DNA from: Candidatus Uhrbacteria bacterium
GTDB taxonomy: Bacteria > Patescibacteriota > Patescibacteriia > UBA9934 > UBA11717
Assembly: GCA_018701105.1 (NCBI GenBank)
Contig: JABIWD010000051.1
Location: 1 to 62,653, forward strand
Length of the DNA: 62,653 bases
Direction: 5' to 3'
How positions within the stretch are numbered: the first letter of the stretch is position 1; each line of letters opens with the position of its first letter. A program made the position numbers and the translations under genes. This document shows positions 32,684-40,132 of the stretch, in pieces. The notes beneath the pieces are model-generated. The model saw nothing but the letters and a program-made list of their open reading frames with translations, had not been told where the DNA came from and ran no database searches.

Positions 32684-33295
32684 CTATCTTTTATAAATAA
32701 AGTAGTAAATAAATAAACTAAGGATCGCAGACATGAAACACCACACAGAAACAAACGCAGCGCTGAAGAACGTCCAGGCAACGAATGCAGCGAATAGAAC
32801 CAATCCTCCGAAAACGTTCAGCAACTTGTCCGATGCAACGAAGAAAGACCCAACCGTAACCGCAACATAATACACAACGCCAACATAGATCTGATAAAGC
32901 GGCACATCGAGACTGTACGCAATGCTATGCCCAATGACCGAAACATCGAGAGTTTCATTATACAATATGATCATCAAAAACAAAGATGCAAATGCCCCCA
33001 TACTGATTATAGTCGTCAGTATTTGCTTCCTCTTCTTTAACCTTTCCGCCTTGTATATTGCCAATGGAATGTACGTTGGCCAAATAATGAATGCAAATAA
33101 CAGAAATGCGTATGCATAGAACATGTTTGGCTCGGCCGTTAACCACTGCATTCCCTCAAAAAACTGCTGCAAACCAAACAGTAGCGGCATTGCCGCTAAG
33201 TATCGATACTTCTTTTTTGCTTTTTTCAGCGATGCACCTCCTATTACCCCCAATCCGGCGCTCGCAGCAAAGCTAACTGGAGCTGAAAAACACAT
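32684..33295 (-). CDS. DUF6629-like membrane protein
   Basis: A 203-residue integral membrane protein, about seven hydrophobic segments. The N-terminal MCFSAPVSFAASAGLGVIGGASL resembles the MCFSA-type start of the DUF6629 family of uncharacterised membrane proteins, and FFEGMQWL with its aromatic run is in keeping. First gene of a three-gene membrane cluster. Confidence 0.6.
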   Translation of the reverse strand: MCFSAPVSFAASAGLGVIGGASLKKAKKKYRYLAAMPLLFGLQQFFEGMQWLTAEPNMFYAYAFLLFAFIIWPTYIPLAIYKAERLKKRKQILTTIISMGAFASLFLMIILYNETLDVSVIGHSIAYSLDVPLYQIYVGVVYYVAVTVGSFFVASDKLLNVFGGLVLFAAFVAWTFFSAAFVSVWCFMSAILSLFIYYFIYKR

Positions 33296-33361
33296 AATTA
33301 ACTACATTATATCACGCGAACACAGATTTCTGGGTGTGAACAAGTCGACCTGCGTCAACCA

Positions 33362-33389
33362 TTGACAAATCCCCTCAATCGGCTATACT
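33362..33389 (+). promoter_or_regulatory. ABC-F promoter, likely leaderless transcript
   Basis: TTGACA (33362-33367), 16 bases, TATACT (33384-33389); the ATG is at 33399, so transcription should begin about 2-4 bases before the start codon. Confidence 0.65.
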
Positions 33390-33398
33390 CACCGAACT

Positions 33399-34853
33399 AT
33401 GAGTACACAAGGAGACGTAATCCTTCGTTTTGACGAAGTAACATTTGGACACAATGAAAAGAAGCCTCTTTACGTTGAGGCGAGCTTTTCTGTACGCGAG
33501 AATACAAAGCTTACATTGATGGGACAGAATGGTGCCGGAAAGTCTACGCTATTCAAGTTGATCACCGGTGAGTTTAAGCCCGACAAAGGAACGCTTCATT
33601 TGCGAGATGGTGCAACTATCGGAATCGCTAAGCAGGTAATGGATCGAAAGTATCTTGAAATGACAGTTGCAGAGTACTTTACTTCTGCATTTGATGAGGT
33701 GCCACGAAACATTCCTGTGCTCATCGACGAAGCGCTCGATGCTGTGAACTACAAGATTCCGCACGACAAAGTGCTTAAGGATCTTTCTGGAGGTCAGCAG
33801 GCGCGATTATTGCTCGCGTTCGCGATTATTCAAAAGCCGGACATCCTACTTTTGGACGAGCCTACAAACAACTTGGACGAAGATGGGATCGGTCACTTGA
33901 TCATGTTCTTGATGATGTACGAGAAAACAGTAATCGTGATCTCTCACGATGCAAACTTCTTGAACACATTTACAGACGGCGTTGTGTACATCGACGTTGT
34001 TGAAAAAACTATAGACCAGTACGTGGGCGACTACTTTGCTGTTGTAGAAAAGATCAAGGCGCGAATCGCGGCAGAGCAAAGAAAGAACGCTCAATTAAAG
34101 AAATCAATTCAGGATCGCAAAGATAAAGTGAACTTCTTTGCACACAAAGGTGGAAAAATGCGTAAACTCGCATCAAAGCTCAAAGATGAGGTAGCTGACG
34201 CTGAAGACAGTATGGTTTCCGTGAAACGAGACGATGTCACTATCTCTCCTTTCACGATTGAAGCTGCACCGTATGACAAGCCTCTCGTCACGATCTCGAG
34301 TGTCGGGATCATGAAAGACCACGAGCCGGTTCACCGCGATGTTGATATCTCGCTACGTCGAGGAGAGCGTCTACGAATAAAAGGGCCAAACGGAATTGGA
34401 AAGACTACCCTTCTAGAAAGACTTGCGAACAGAAAGGAAGAAGGCGCGGTTATCCCTAACGATGTCACGATCGGATACTACCGACAAGACTTCTCGGGAC
34501 TAGACTTCTCTCAAACTGCGTACGAGTCACTCGAAGAAGTAATGGAAGTTGGAGATCGAGAGACGATTTTCGCAACAGGGGCCCGATTCCTACTTAAAGG
34601 TGACGTTCTCACAAACGAGATCGGCACATTGTCTGAGGGACAAAAAGCCCTACTCAGTTTTGCACGGTTTACACTACAGAAGCCGAACCTGTTGATCCTG
34701 GACGAGCCTACAAACCACGTGAACTTCCGACACTTACCAGTGATCGCAGAAGCATTGGATGCATTTGAAGGTACGATCATTGCAGTGAGTCATGATGAGG
34801 AGTTCATGCAGAAGATCAAAGTGGAACGAGACCTCGACCTTGGAAGATTATAA
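33399..34853 (+). CDS. ABC-F family ribosome-associated ATPase
   Basis: A 484-residue protein with two ABC domains and no membrane segments, as in ABC-F translation factors (EttA/Uup/YkpA group), which bind the ribosome E site. Walker A motifs are GQNGAGKST and GPNGIGKTT; signature LSGGQQARLLLA in the first domain and the divergent LSEGQKALLSFA in the second; Walker B LLLDEPTNNLDE and LILDEPTNHVNF. The inter-domain linker is Lys-rich. Paralogue at 40133-41929. Single gene on the plus strand. Confidence 0.93.
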   Translation: MSTQGDVILRFDEVTFGHNEKKPLYVEASFSVRENTKLTLMGQNGAGKSTLFKLITGEFKPDKGTLHLRDGATIGIAKQVMDRKYLEMTVAEYFTSAFDEVPRNIPVLIDEALDAVNYKIPHDKVLKDLSGGQQARLLLAFAIIQKPDILLLDEPTNNLDEDGIGHLIMFLMMYEKTVIVISHDANFLNTFTDGVVYIDVVEKTIDQYVGDYFAVVEKIKARIAAEQRKNAQLKKSIQDRKDKVNFFAHKGGKMRKLASKLKDEVADAEDSMVSVKRDDVTISPFTIEAAPYDKPLVTISSVGIMKDHEPVHRDVDISLRRGERLRIKGPNGIGKTTLLERLANRKEEGAVIPNDVTIGYYRQDFSGLDFSQTAYESLEEVMEVGDRETIFATGARFLLKGDVLTNEIGTLSEGQKALLSFARFTLQKPNLLILDEPTNHVNFRHLPVIAEALDAFEGTIIAVSHDEEFMQKIKVERDLDLGRL

Positions 34854-34856
34854 GAA

Positions 34857-34888
34857 TCAAAAATAACCGCCTAGGCGGTTATTTTGTT
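34857..34888. terminator. bidirectional terminator
   Basis: Stem AAAATAACCGCC/GGCGGTTATTTT (34860-34885), serving the ABC-F gene and the convergent membrane PABS gene. Confidence 0.88.
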
Positions 34889-36402
34889 TAGTGTTCAAAA
34901 TAGTAGTCAATGATCATTTCCTCCGTCATAAGCTCAATCGGGGCGCGATCATCTGTGAGTACGAGCTGCTCAGGATCATGAACAAACTCGACTGCCTGAC
35001 TGCTCAGCACGTTCGCGTAAGTGTTCAGCGGCTCCTCGAGCTCGAGCTCGTGAAGTAACTCGAGATTGATCGGCCCATTTGATGCAAGTACGATGTAATT
35101 CCACGATGCATTGTGAGTCAGGGGAACAACATAAGTATGACTGAAGACAGACGAGACCGTATTCGAGATCGCAGACAAGAGGGGCGCCTCGAGACTAGTC
35201 GCATTCATGTTCAACGCCACGACACCACCATCTTTCAAAGCAAGCTCGGCATCCCGCCAAAACTCCTGTGTTGTCATCGTGAACGGAATGTACAGTTGCT
35301 GTGTGTACGCATCAATAATCAACAGATCGTATGCGCTCTGTTTACGCTCGACGAACAACCTTCCATCCTCGTTAAATACCGTCAATGACGGTTGATCAAG
35401 TTCAAAATATTCACGCGCAACCTCAATCACCTTCTTGTCGATCTCAACACCATCGATTGCAACGCGATCACCATAGATGCTCGTAAATGCTCTGGATAGA
35501 GACCCTCCTGCTAATCCTATTATCCCAACATTAACCTCATCTTCAAACAATTCTGGCAGTGGCAAATAATAGTCGTAGTACATTCCGAGAAATATATCTT
35601 CAGGATCAAACACAGATTGAACACCAAGTCCTTCATTGAACAATAGCATTCTACGATCGTCGTCGTCTTCAATCACCTCAATGTACTGATAAACCGACTC
35701 ACCCCTGTATATCGACCGCGCTGAAACGGGTTCGAGCATCGAGAACGATCCAAATATTGCAAAGACTATCACGAGAAGGATATATCTCTTATCCCGATAC
35801 AACCCGACGCCAGAGACAACTATCAAGATCAACGCAAAAATTAGAATCGTCCACCGAGTTCCGACCGTTGGTATCAACCACAGCGTCGGTAAAAATGTTC
35901 CTAGAATACTGCCGACTGTCGATAACGCGAAAATCGATCCAGCCTGTTCTCCTAAGTGCGCCTCATCGTCCGCGTACAGCTTGATTACGTATGGACTCAC
36001 CATGCCGAGCAACAGAAGTGGCATTGCAAATAGAATCAGGATCAACAAAAACGATCCCAACATTATCATCGTAGATGCTGACGCTGTCTCGAATATCGCC
36101 AACTTGATTACGATCGCTAACGGTGCAGCAGCAAATGGCACGAACGCGAACATCAATCCCGCAATGCATAAAAGCCAGAGCAGCATCTTGAGCTCAGGTT
36201 TCTTGTCAGCGAGCTTCCCTCCGATGTAATAGCCGATCGATAATGCGATCATGACTACGCCGATTACGTTTGTCCACACGAATAGTGAGGTACCAAAAAA
36301 TGGCGCAATCAAACGAGATGCGCCAATTTCCATAGCCATGATAGACATTCCTGCCACGAATGCAATCGTCAAAAGATATTTGGATCGAAACTGTGATTTC
36401 AT
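34888..36402 (-). CDS. membrane protein with spermidine-synthase-like (PABS) domain
   Basis: A 504-residue fusion. The N-terminal ~220 residues hold about eight membrane helices (FVAGMSIMAMEIGASRLIAPFFG, with a conserved-looking SxIxAMExxxxRL start); the C-terminal half is a PABS methyltransferase-like fold with GIIGLAGGSLSRAF, VDGVEIDKKVIEVAREYF, YDLLIIDAYTQQLYIP. Such fused spermidine-synthase-like membrane proteins are widespread and of uncertain reaction; aminopropyl transfer is not shown. ATG 36402 is 24 bases after the uppS stop; the longer frame to 36426 is possible. Confidence 0.85.
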   Translation of the reverse strand: MKSQFRSKYLLTIAFVAGMSIMAMEIGASRLIAPFFGTSLFVWTNVIGVVMIALSIGYYIGGKLADKKPELKMLLWLLCIAGLMFAFVPFAAAPLAIVIKLAIFETASASTMIMLGSFLLILILFAMPLLLLGMVSPYVIKLYADDEAHLGEQAGSIFALSTVGSILGTFLPTLWLIPTVGTRWTILIFALILIVVSGVGLYRDKRYILLVIVFAIFGSFSMLEPVSARSIYRGESVYQYIEVIEDDDDRRMLLFNEGLGVQSVFDPEDIFLGMYYDYYLPLPELFEDEVNVGIIGLAGGSLSRAFTSIYGDRVAIDGVEIDKKVIEVAREYFELDQPSLTVFNEDGRLFVERKQSAYDLLIIDAYTQQLYIPFTMTTQEFWRDAELALKDGGVVALNMNATSLEAPLLSAISNTVSSVFSHTYVVPLTHNASWNYIVLASNGPINLELLHELELEEPLNTYANVLSSQAVEFVHDPEQLVLTDDRAPIELMTEEMIIDYYFEH

Positions 36403-36425
36403 GTCACCACAGTATATCAAATCCA

Positions 36426-37100
36426 CTACTTCCCCGCGTTACGCTTCTGCTCCGTGAACCATTCAAGGGCCTTCACGAGCTCTGCCTCATCAAATGCCGG
36501 CCACTTGGTATCGGTAAAGTAAAGCTCAGCATAAGTAGCCTGCCATGTTAGGAAGTTTGAGAGACGTTGATGCCCTCCAGTGCGGATCACAAGATCCACG
36601 TCCGGCAACTCGGGAAAATCAAGTGAGCTCAAGATCGCATCCTCAGTGATCTCGCCACCGCTTTTAACGATCTTGCGCGCTGCTCGCACGATCTCGTCAC
36701 GTCCGCCATAGTTCACACAAACCGTAAGGGTGAGGCTTTTGTTATCTTTTGTCTCCTCTTCGAGAGTTCGCACTGTTTGTTGAACAGCTTCTGGCAAACC
36801 CTTTATGTTTCCAATCGCGCGGAAGACAACGTCATTATCTTTAAATAAGTCCCGATAATCGATAAGCTTCACGAACAAAGAAAACAGGTGTTTCAACTCT
36901 GATTCTGATCGATTTGCGACATTCTCAGTAGATAGTGCGTAAAGTGTTAGGAACGAGATTCCCTGCTTTACCGATTCCAATGTTATTCGTTTCAAATTCT
37001 TGGCACCATGCGTATGCCCAACAATCTTTGGGTACCCTTTTTCCACCGCCCAACGACGATTTCCATCCATGATTATTGCGACGTGTTTTGGTATGTTCAT
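36426..37100 (-). CDS. uppS: undecaprenyl (polyprenyl) diphosphate synthase
   Basis: Cis-prenyltransferase (224 residues) making the polyprenyl carrier for cell-wall sugars. MDGNRRWA at 11-18 with the catalytic Asp12, GHTHGAKNL, FLTLYALSTENVANRSESEL and DLVIRTGGHQRLSNFLTWQATYAELYF are all standard. It is shorter than E. coli UppS (253) but complete. Co-transcribed with the PABS membrane gene. Promoter TTGACC-N17-TAGGGT is upstream and overlaps the start of the divergent GC-rich gene. Confidence 0.97.
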   Translation of the reverse strand: MNIPKHVAIIMDGNRRWAVEKGYPKIVGHTHGAKNLKRITLESVKQGISFLTLYALSTENVANRSESELKHLFSLFVKLIDYRDLFKDNDVVFRAIGNIKGLPEAVQQTVRTLEEETKDNKSLTLTVCVNYGGRDEIVRAARKIVKSGGEITEDAILSSLDFPELPDVDLVIRTGGHQRLSNFLTWQATYAELYFTDTKWPAFDEAELVKALEWFTEQKRNAGK

Positions 37101-37121
37101 ATGTTCTATTTGATGAGACTA

Positions 37122-37150
37122 ACCCTATATGAAAGGATCGCGGAGGTCAA
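37122..37150 (-). promoter_or_regulatory. uppS promoter
   Basis: Minus strand TTGACC (37150-37145), 17 bases, TAGGGT (37127-37122). Confidence 0.55.
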
Positions 37151-37152
37151 TG

Positions 37153-37181
37153 TTGACATTCAGCTCTATTACGAGTAACTT
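37153..37181 (+). promoter_or_regulatory. promoter of the GC-rich membrane gene
   Basis: TTGACA (37153-37158), 17 bases, TAACTT (37176-37181). This argues that the start codon is downstream of about 37188. Confidence 0.5.
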
Positions 37182-37194
37182 CGAGACATCGCGA

Positions 37195-37644
37195 ATGGAC
37201 GCGTGGAACACGAGGTTGCAAGTGAACGAGCGTATGGCAGCGTTGAGACTGAAGAAGGTGATTGGCAACCCACTGACAGTGGGACTGCTACTGGGTGCTT
37301 TGAACTTCCTGGCGATCGTCCTGATCAAGCCGAAGAACTACGCCATGGGAATCGCAACGTTGGCGATCTTTGGAGGAGTCATCTTCGTCGTGCAGCATGC
37401 GTGGATGAGCCTGTTCGTAGATACGGTCGTTGAGAAGGCGAGCGTGGTGATCACGCTCAGGCAAACTCTCGACTTCATCATCATCGGTGCCATCATCCTC
37501 CTGATGATCTTCGGTGGTCATCCCGACATGCTCTCAGGTCCCACTGCGCGATTCCGTTTCGTGACCCCCCTGATGAGCATCGCGGTCTGGGTTGGATACC
37601 TGACCATCTGGCTCTACACCAGAACACGTGATCGCGGCAAATGA
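37195..37644 (+). CDS. GC-rich single gene, four-TM membrane protein, unknown
   Basis: A 149-residue protein with about four membrane helices (TVGLLLGALNFLAIVLI, MGIATLAIFGGVIFVVQHAWM, LDFIIIGAIILLMIFG and LMSIAVWVGYLTIWLY) in two pairs. No family recognised. Start uncertain: ATG 37195 fits the promoter at 37153-37181 and the onset of high third-position GC; GTG 37222 has GAGG upstream; ATG 37150 has GGAGG but lies before that promoter. Monocistronic with its own terminator; GC-richer than uppS next to it. Confidence 0.65.
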   Translation: MDAWNTRLQVNERMAALRLKKVIGNPLTVGLLLGALNFLAIVLIKPKNYAMGIATLAIFGGVIFVVQHAWMSLFVDTVVEKASVVITLRQTLDFIIIGAIILLMIFGGHPDMLSGPTARFRFVTPLMSIAVWVGYLTIWLYTRTRDRGK

Positions 37645-37673
37645 TCGTCTCCCCACGACACAAACTGACAACG

Positions 37674-37700
37674 GCACCCGCTCGGGTGCTAGTTTTTTTA
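37674..37700 (+). terminator. terminator of the GC-rich membrane gene
   Basis: Stem GCACCCG/CGGGTGC (37674-37689) then TAGTTTTTTT, overlapping the stop of the convergent GIY-YIG gene. Confidence 0.88.
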
Positions 37701-37937
37701 TATCAACTCTTCTTTTTCTGATTTTCTAAATTTCTTGATCTCCGCCTCCCTTTTCTTTGCGTCGGACTCGGAGCTCACACTCTCACTCCAAACAAGCTCA
37801 ACGGGAAGATGAGCGCGCGTATACTTTACTCCTTTGCCAGAACGGTGCTCAGCGACGCGGCGATCAAGATCGGTCGTAACTCCTGTATACAAACTCCCAC
37901 CTTTACAACGTAACATGTATACAAACCATTTTTTCAT
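37698..37937 (-). CDS. GIY-YIG nuclease-superfamily protein
   Basis: A 79-residue GIY-YIG domain of the YhbQ/UPF0213 type: WFVYMLRCKGGSLYTGVTTDLDRRVAEHRSG, with the signature written VYM...LYTG, Arg and His in place, and a Lys-rich tail. Members are predicted nucleases of unknown target. ATG 37937 is the family start; the longer frame to 37997 is a read-through into the neighbouring small gene and terminator. Confidence 0.9.
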   Translation of the reverse strand: MKKWFVYMLRCKGGSLYTGVTTDLDRRVAEHRSGKGVKYTRAHLPVELVWSESVSSESDAKKREAEIKKFRKSEKEELI

Positions 37938-37944
37938 AAAACAA

Positions 37945-37970
37945 AAACGAGGGTTATTTATCCCCTCGTG
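37945..37970 (-). terminator. terminator of the 52-residue gene
   Basis: Minus strand ACGAGGG/CCCTCGT stem followed by TTTTGTTTT; the stem includes the last codons and stop of the 52-residue gene. Confidence 0.8.
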
Positions 37971-38112
37971 TTCCTGTCCGCTTTGCTGCGCGCCCAATGC
38001 CGGAATAGTTGTTTGTTGAACTCATTGGATTCTTGTTACCAGATCCAAAGCTTTCGTTTGCAACTTTAAATTTTCCGCTCTTCGATAATTTCGCTTTATT
38101 CTTACTGGCCAT
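37954..38112 (-). CDS. small basic protein, 52 residues
   Basis: A short frame starting MASKNKAKLSKSGKFKVANE, Lys/Asn/Ser/Gly-rich and strongly basic, ending GRAAKRTGTRGDK. No hydrophobic segment. It has an AAA-rich leader, lies between the DUF2914-type gene (12 bases downstream of that stop) and a terminator that begins inside its last codons, so it is probably the end of that operon. Its composition suggests an RNA- or DNA-binding or disordered protein; no homologue is known to me. Confidence 0.55.
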   Translation of the reverse strand: MASKNKAKLSKSGKFKVANESFGSGNKNPMSSTNNYSGIGRAAKRTGTRGDK

Positions 38113-38124
38113 AAATTTCTTTTA

Positions 38125-39237
38125 TCATTTAATCACCTCATGAAGCTCTACGGCCTCATCCACAATCTCTACGTTGAATCGTACTCGTCCCATTGTCTGC
38201 CCTCTCTCGGTTTCAACATCAACCCGCCAAAGTCCCGGTTGAATGTTGTTTGAAAACGAGAATCCACGATACCCATCCCCTCGCCCACCAAACAGTGAGT
38301 ACGATGGTCGGCTCCAGTCTACCCACTCACGATCATCTTCATCGTAATGCTGCCATTGGTGATATATAGTCGTATCAAGAGCAGCGGGTGCAAATATTGA
38401 GGCGAACACGTAGATGCGCTCACCGCTTACGGCATGAATCGTCTGCCCTGGCAGTACCGAATCCAGCCATCCGTCGTTTTCCTCCTCGACTACGTACGAC
38501 CCGTTTACGCGCTGAACACTATGATAAATACCGGCATCTGTCAATGACAGTGGGATCGGCGGAATCACATTCGCGAAGTATAGTACATTCATAGACACGA
38601 ATATCGTTATTACCACCATCGCGATCCCTGACCTCTGAGACCTTATAGAGAATAAGTATCTGCCAAGAAACTGCACGTACAAAAGCATCGCAAACAGGCT
38701 CGCAACACCACTTACCAGAAACACCCATGGCTCAATCGAGTTAAAAATGTACGGCAAGACGAGTGCGAACAGTGAGAAAATAATGAAGTAGTATACGCCG
38801 ACCTGCACAACAGGCTTCAAGTAGTAATGCCGTAGAACATCGTTAGACGCCATCAACGAAGCGATAATGATCATGAACGGCCAACTTACCGAGAACGATC
38901 CAGAGAACCAGTAGAAGATCAACGACGCACTCAACAACGCTCCAAACGTAAACTGAACAATGAGCGGCGCTGCAAGTCTGAGGTATCGCCATCGTGTTTC
39001 CTGAGCCTTCCTACTTCCCGCGTCATAAATGTGCATGAATGCGATCGTAGATCCGGAAACAATCAAATGTGCTAAGAGCAACATGAATGCGGTGTTGATC
39101 TCGATAGATCTAAATGTAACAAAATCAACCGCAACACCAAAGATCAAAGTCCCTGGAATCAGTAGGCGCTCATGTTTATCGTAAAGATGCTTTAGTTTAC
39201 GATAACGCTTTGAAGTTTTTAGTCTTTCTCTAATCAT
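38125..39237 (-). CDS. DUF2914-domain membrane protein
   Basis: A 370-residue protein: about six membrane helices in the first 220 residues, then a C-terminal ~120-residue extracytoplasmic domain matching DUF2914 (VFASIFAPAALDTTIYHQWQ, EWVDWSRPSYSLFGGRGDGYRG, PGLWRVDVETERGQTMGRV). The domain's aromatic-rich beta pattern is characteristic; its role is unknown. Overlaps the upstream 3D-domain gene by 8 bases, so they are co-translated. Confidence 0.85.
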   Translation of the reverse strand: MIRERLKTSKRYRKLKHLYDKHERLLIPGTLIFGVAVDFVTFRSIEINTAFMLLLAHLIVSGSTIAFMHIYDAGSRKAQETRWRYLRLAAPLIVQFTFGALLSASLIFYWFSGSFSVSWPFMIIIASLMASNDVLRHYYLKPVVQVGVYYFIIFSLFALVLPYIFNSIEPWVFLVSGVASLFAMLLYVQFLGRYLFSIRSQRSGIAMVVITIFVSMNVLYFANVIPPIPLSLTDAGIYHSVQRVNGSYVVEEENDGWLDSVLPGQTIHAVSGERIYVFASIFAPAALDTTIYHQWQHYDEDDREWVDWSRPSYSLFGGRGDGYRGFSFSNNIQPGLWRVDVETERGQTMGRVRFNVEIVDEAVELHEVIK

Positions 39238-39685
39238 TGGTCAGCCAACTATAATCCTTACGCCACACATCGCGACGCTGAATTCCAAAAGTCTTTGCCT
39301 GTTCAACGTCCATTCCCATATACCAATCGATGCGCTTTGTGTACCTCGCATTCATGCGATCGAGCACAAGACAACTCCCCATTCCATCAACCCAGAGTCT
39401 CGTCCCAATCGGCACAAAGTTCGCAGCACACGTGTGCCCTCCAAGAATTTTATGCAAACAAATATCATCTCCCTTCGCCGCGAGACACGGTGTATCGTCT
39501 GTCTGCCCGGGCACAGAATTATAAGCGGAGATGTAACGAGTACCAATCGGCTCCCAACCCTTAACAGCAAATCCAACGAGAGCAATGACAATTACCGAGA
39601 ACAAAAACTTTACAGGGATCTTCCTGCTTATCTTTTTCCATCGCGTTTTGAACTTCGGTTTTGGTTTTGTTTTCTTTTTTGCCAT
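39230..39685 (-). CDS. 3D-domain (MltA/RlpA-like) membrane-anchored protein
   Basis: A 151-residue protein with a Lys-rich N-terminus, one membrane helix (FLFSVIVIALVGFAV) and an extracytoplasmic 3D (three-Asp) double-psi-barrel-like domain: AYNSVPGQTDDTPCLAAKGD, FVPIGTRLWVDGMGSCLVLDRM and RIDWYMGMDVEQAKTFG. Such domains occur in lytic transglycosylases and resuscitation-type factors. Four cysteines may be disulfide-bonded in the exported part. Operon partner: DUF2914 gene. Confidence 0.85.
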   Translation of the reverse strand: MAKKKTKPKPKFKTRWKKISRKIPVKFLFSVIVIALVGFAVKGWEPIGTRYISAYNSVPGQTDDTPCLAAKGDDICLHKILGGHTCAANFVPIGTRLWVDGMGSCLVLDRMNARYTKRIDWYMGMDVEQAKTFGIQRRDVWRKDYSWLTND

Positions 39686-39720
39686 GGTCTTCTCTATGCT
39701 GTGATTATATCACCTACTAG

Positions 39721-39750
39721 CACGTCATTGCGAACAGCAGTGAAGCAACC
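39721..39750 (+). repeat. short imperfect inverted repeat resembling a dispersed intergenic element
   Basis: CACGTCATTGCGAACAGCAG and TGAAGCAACC directly after it: GTCATTGCGAA...GAAGCAA is similar in style to short repeats seen between genes in many Patescibacteria genomes. Only one copy occurs in the window, in an 90-base gap. Confidence 0.35.
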
Positions 39751-39775
39751 TTTTCGATTAAGCTAACTTTAGCGT

Positions 39776-40111
39776 CTACTTCCCTTTCTTTATTGGCACA
39801 GTATCAAGATCAACTTTCTTTCCAAATTGCGAGTATGACATACCGTTATTTTCACGTTTGAACGTAAAGTCCCATACAAAAGGCTCCACATCTATCTCTC
39901 CATAATATCGAGTACCGCAAATATCACACTTAACAACCCATTCCTGATATCCACTACCCATATCAACCTCAGACATTCCGGGTAGCTCCATCATTTCTGG
40001 TGCCTGAGCCTCGCCGTCACCGTCTTCGCTAAACATGCTAGATGAATACGAGCTGGGTATCTTTGAGCACCGTGGGCAATCTTCCCACGAATCAATTTTC
40101 TTTTTCGCCAT
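39776..40111 (-). CDS. zinc-ribbon-like protein, unknown
   Basis: A 111-residue protein with two CxxC knuckles (EDCPRCSK near 12-15 and VKCDICGTRYYG near 61-64), as in a zinc ribbon with a long acidic, Met-rich insert (GEAQAPEMMELPGMSEVDMG). Probably binds one zinc; partner unknown. A single-gene unit downstream of the ABC-F gene on the same strand. Confidence 0.7.
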   Translation of the reverse strand: MAKKKIDSWEDCPRCSKIPSSYSSSMFSEDGDGEAQAPEMMELPGMSEVDMGSGYQEWVVKCDICGTRYYGEIDVEPFVWDFTFKRENNGMSYSQFGKKVDLDTVPIKKGK

Positions 40112-40132
40112 AAGCTAATCTCGTTGCTTCTA

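Noticed and set aside
34888..36402. True spermidine synthase
   Set aside because: The membrane half and loss of typical polyamine-site sequence make a simple speE assignment unsafe; called PABS-like only.
5785..37700. Integron-type attC sites at the ends of the GC-rich genes
   Set aside because: The downstream hairpins are ordinary terminators with T-runs; no RYYYAAC/GTTRRRY pairs or shared boundary sequence were seen.
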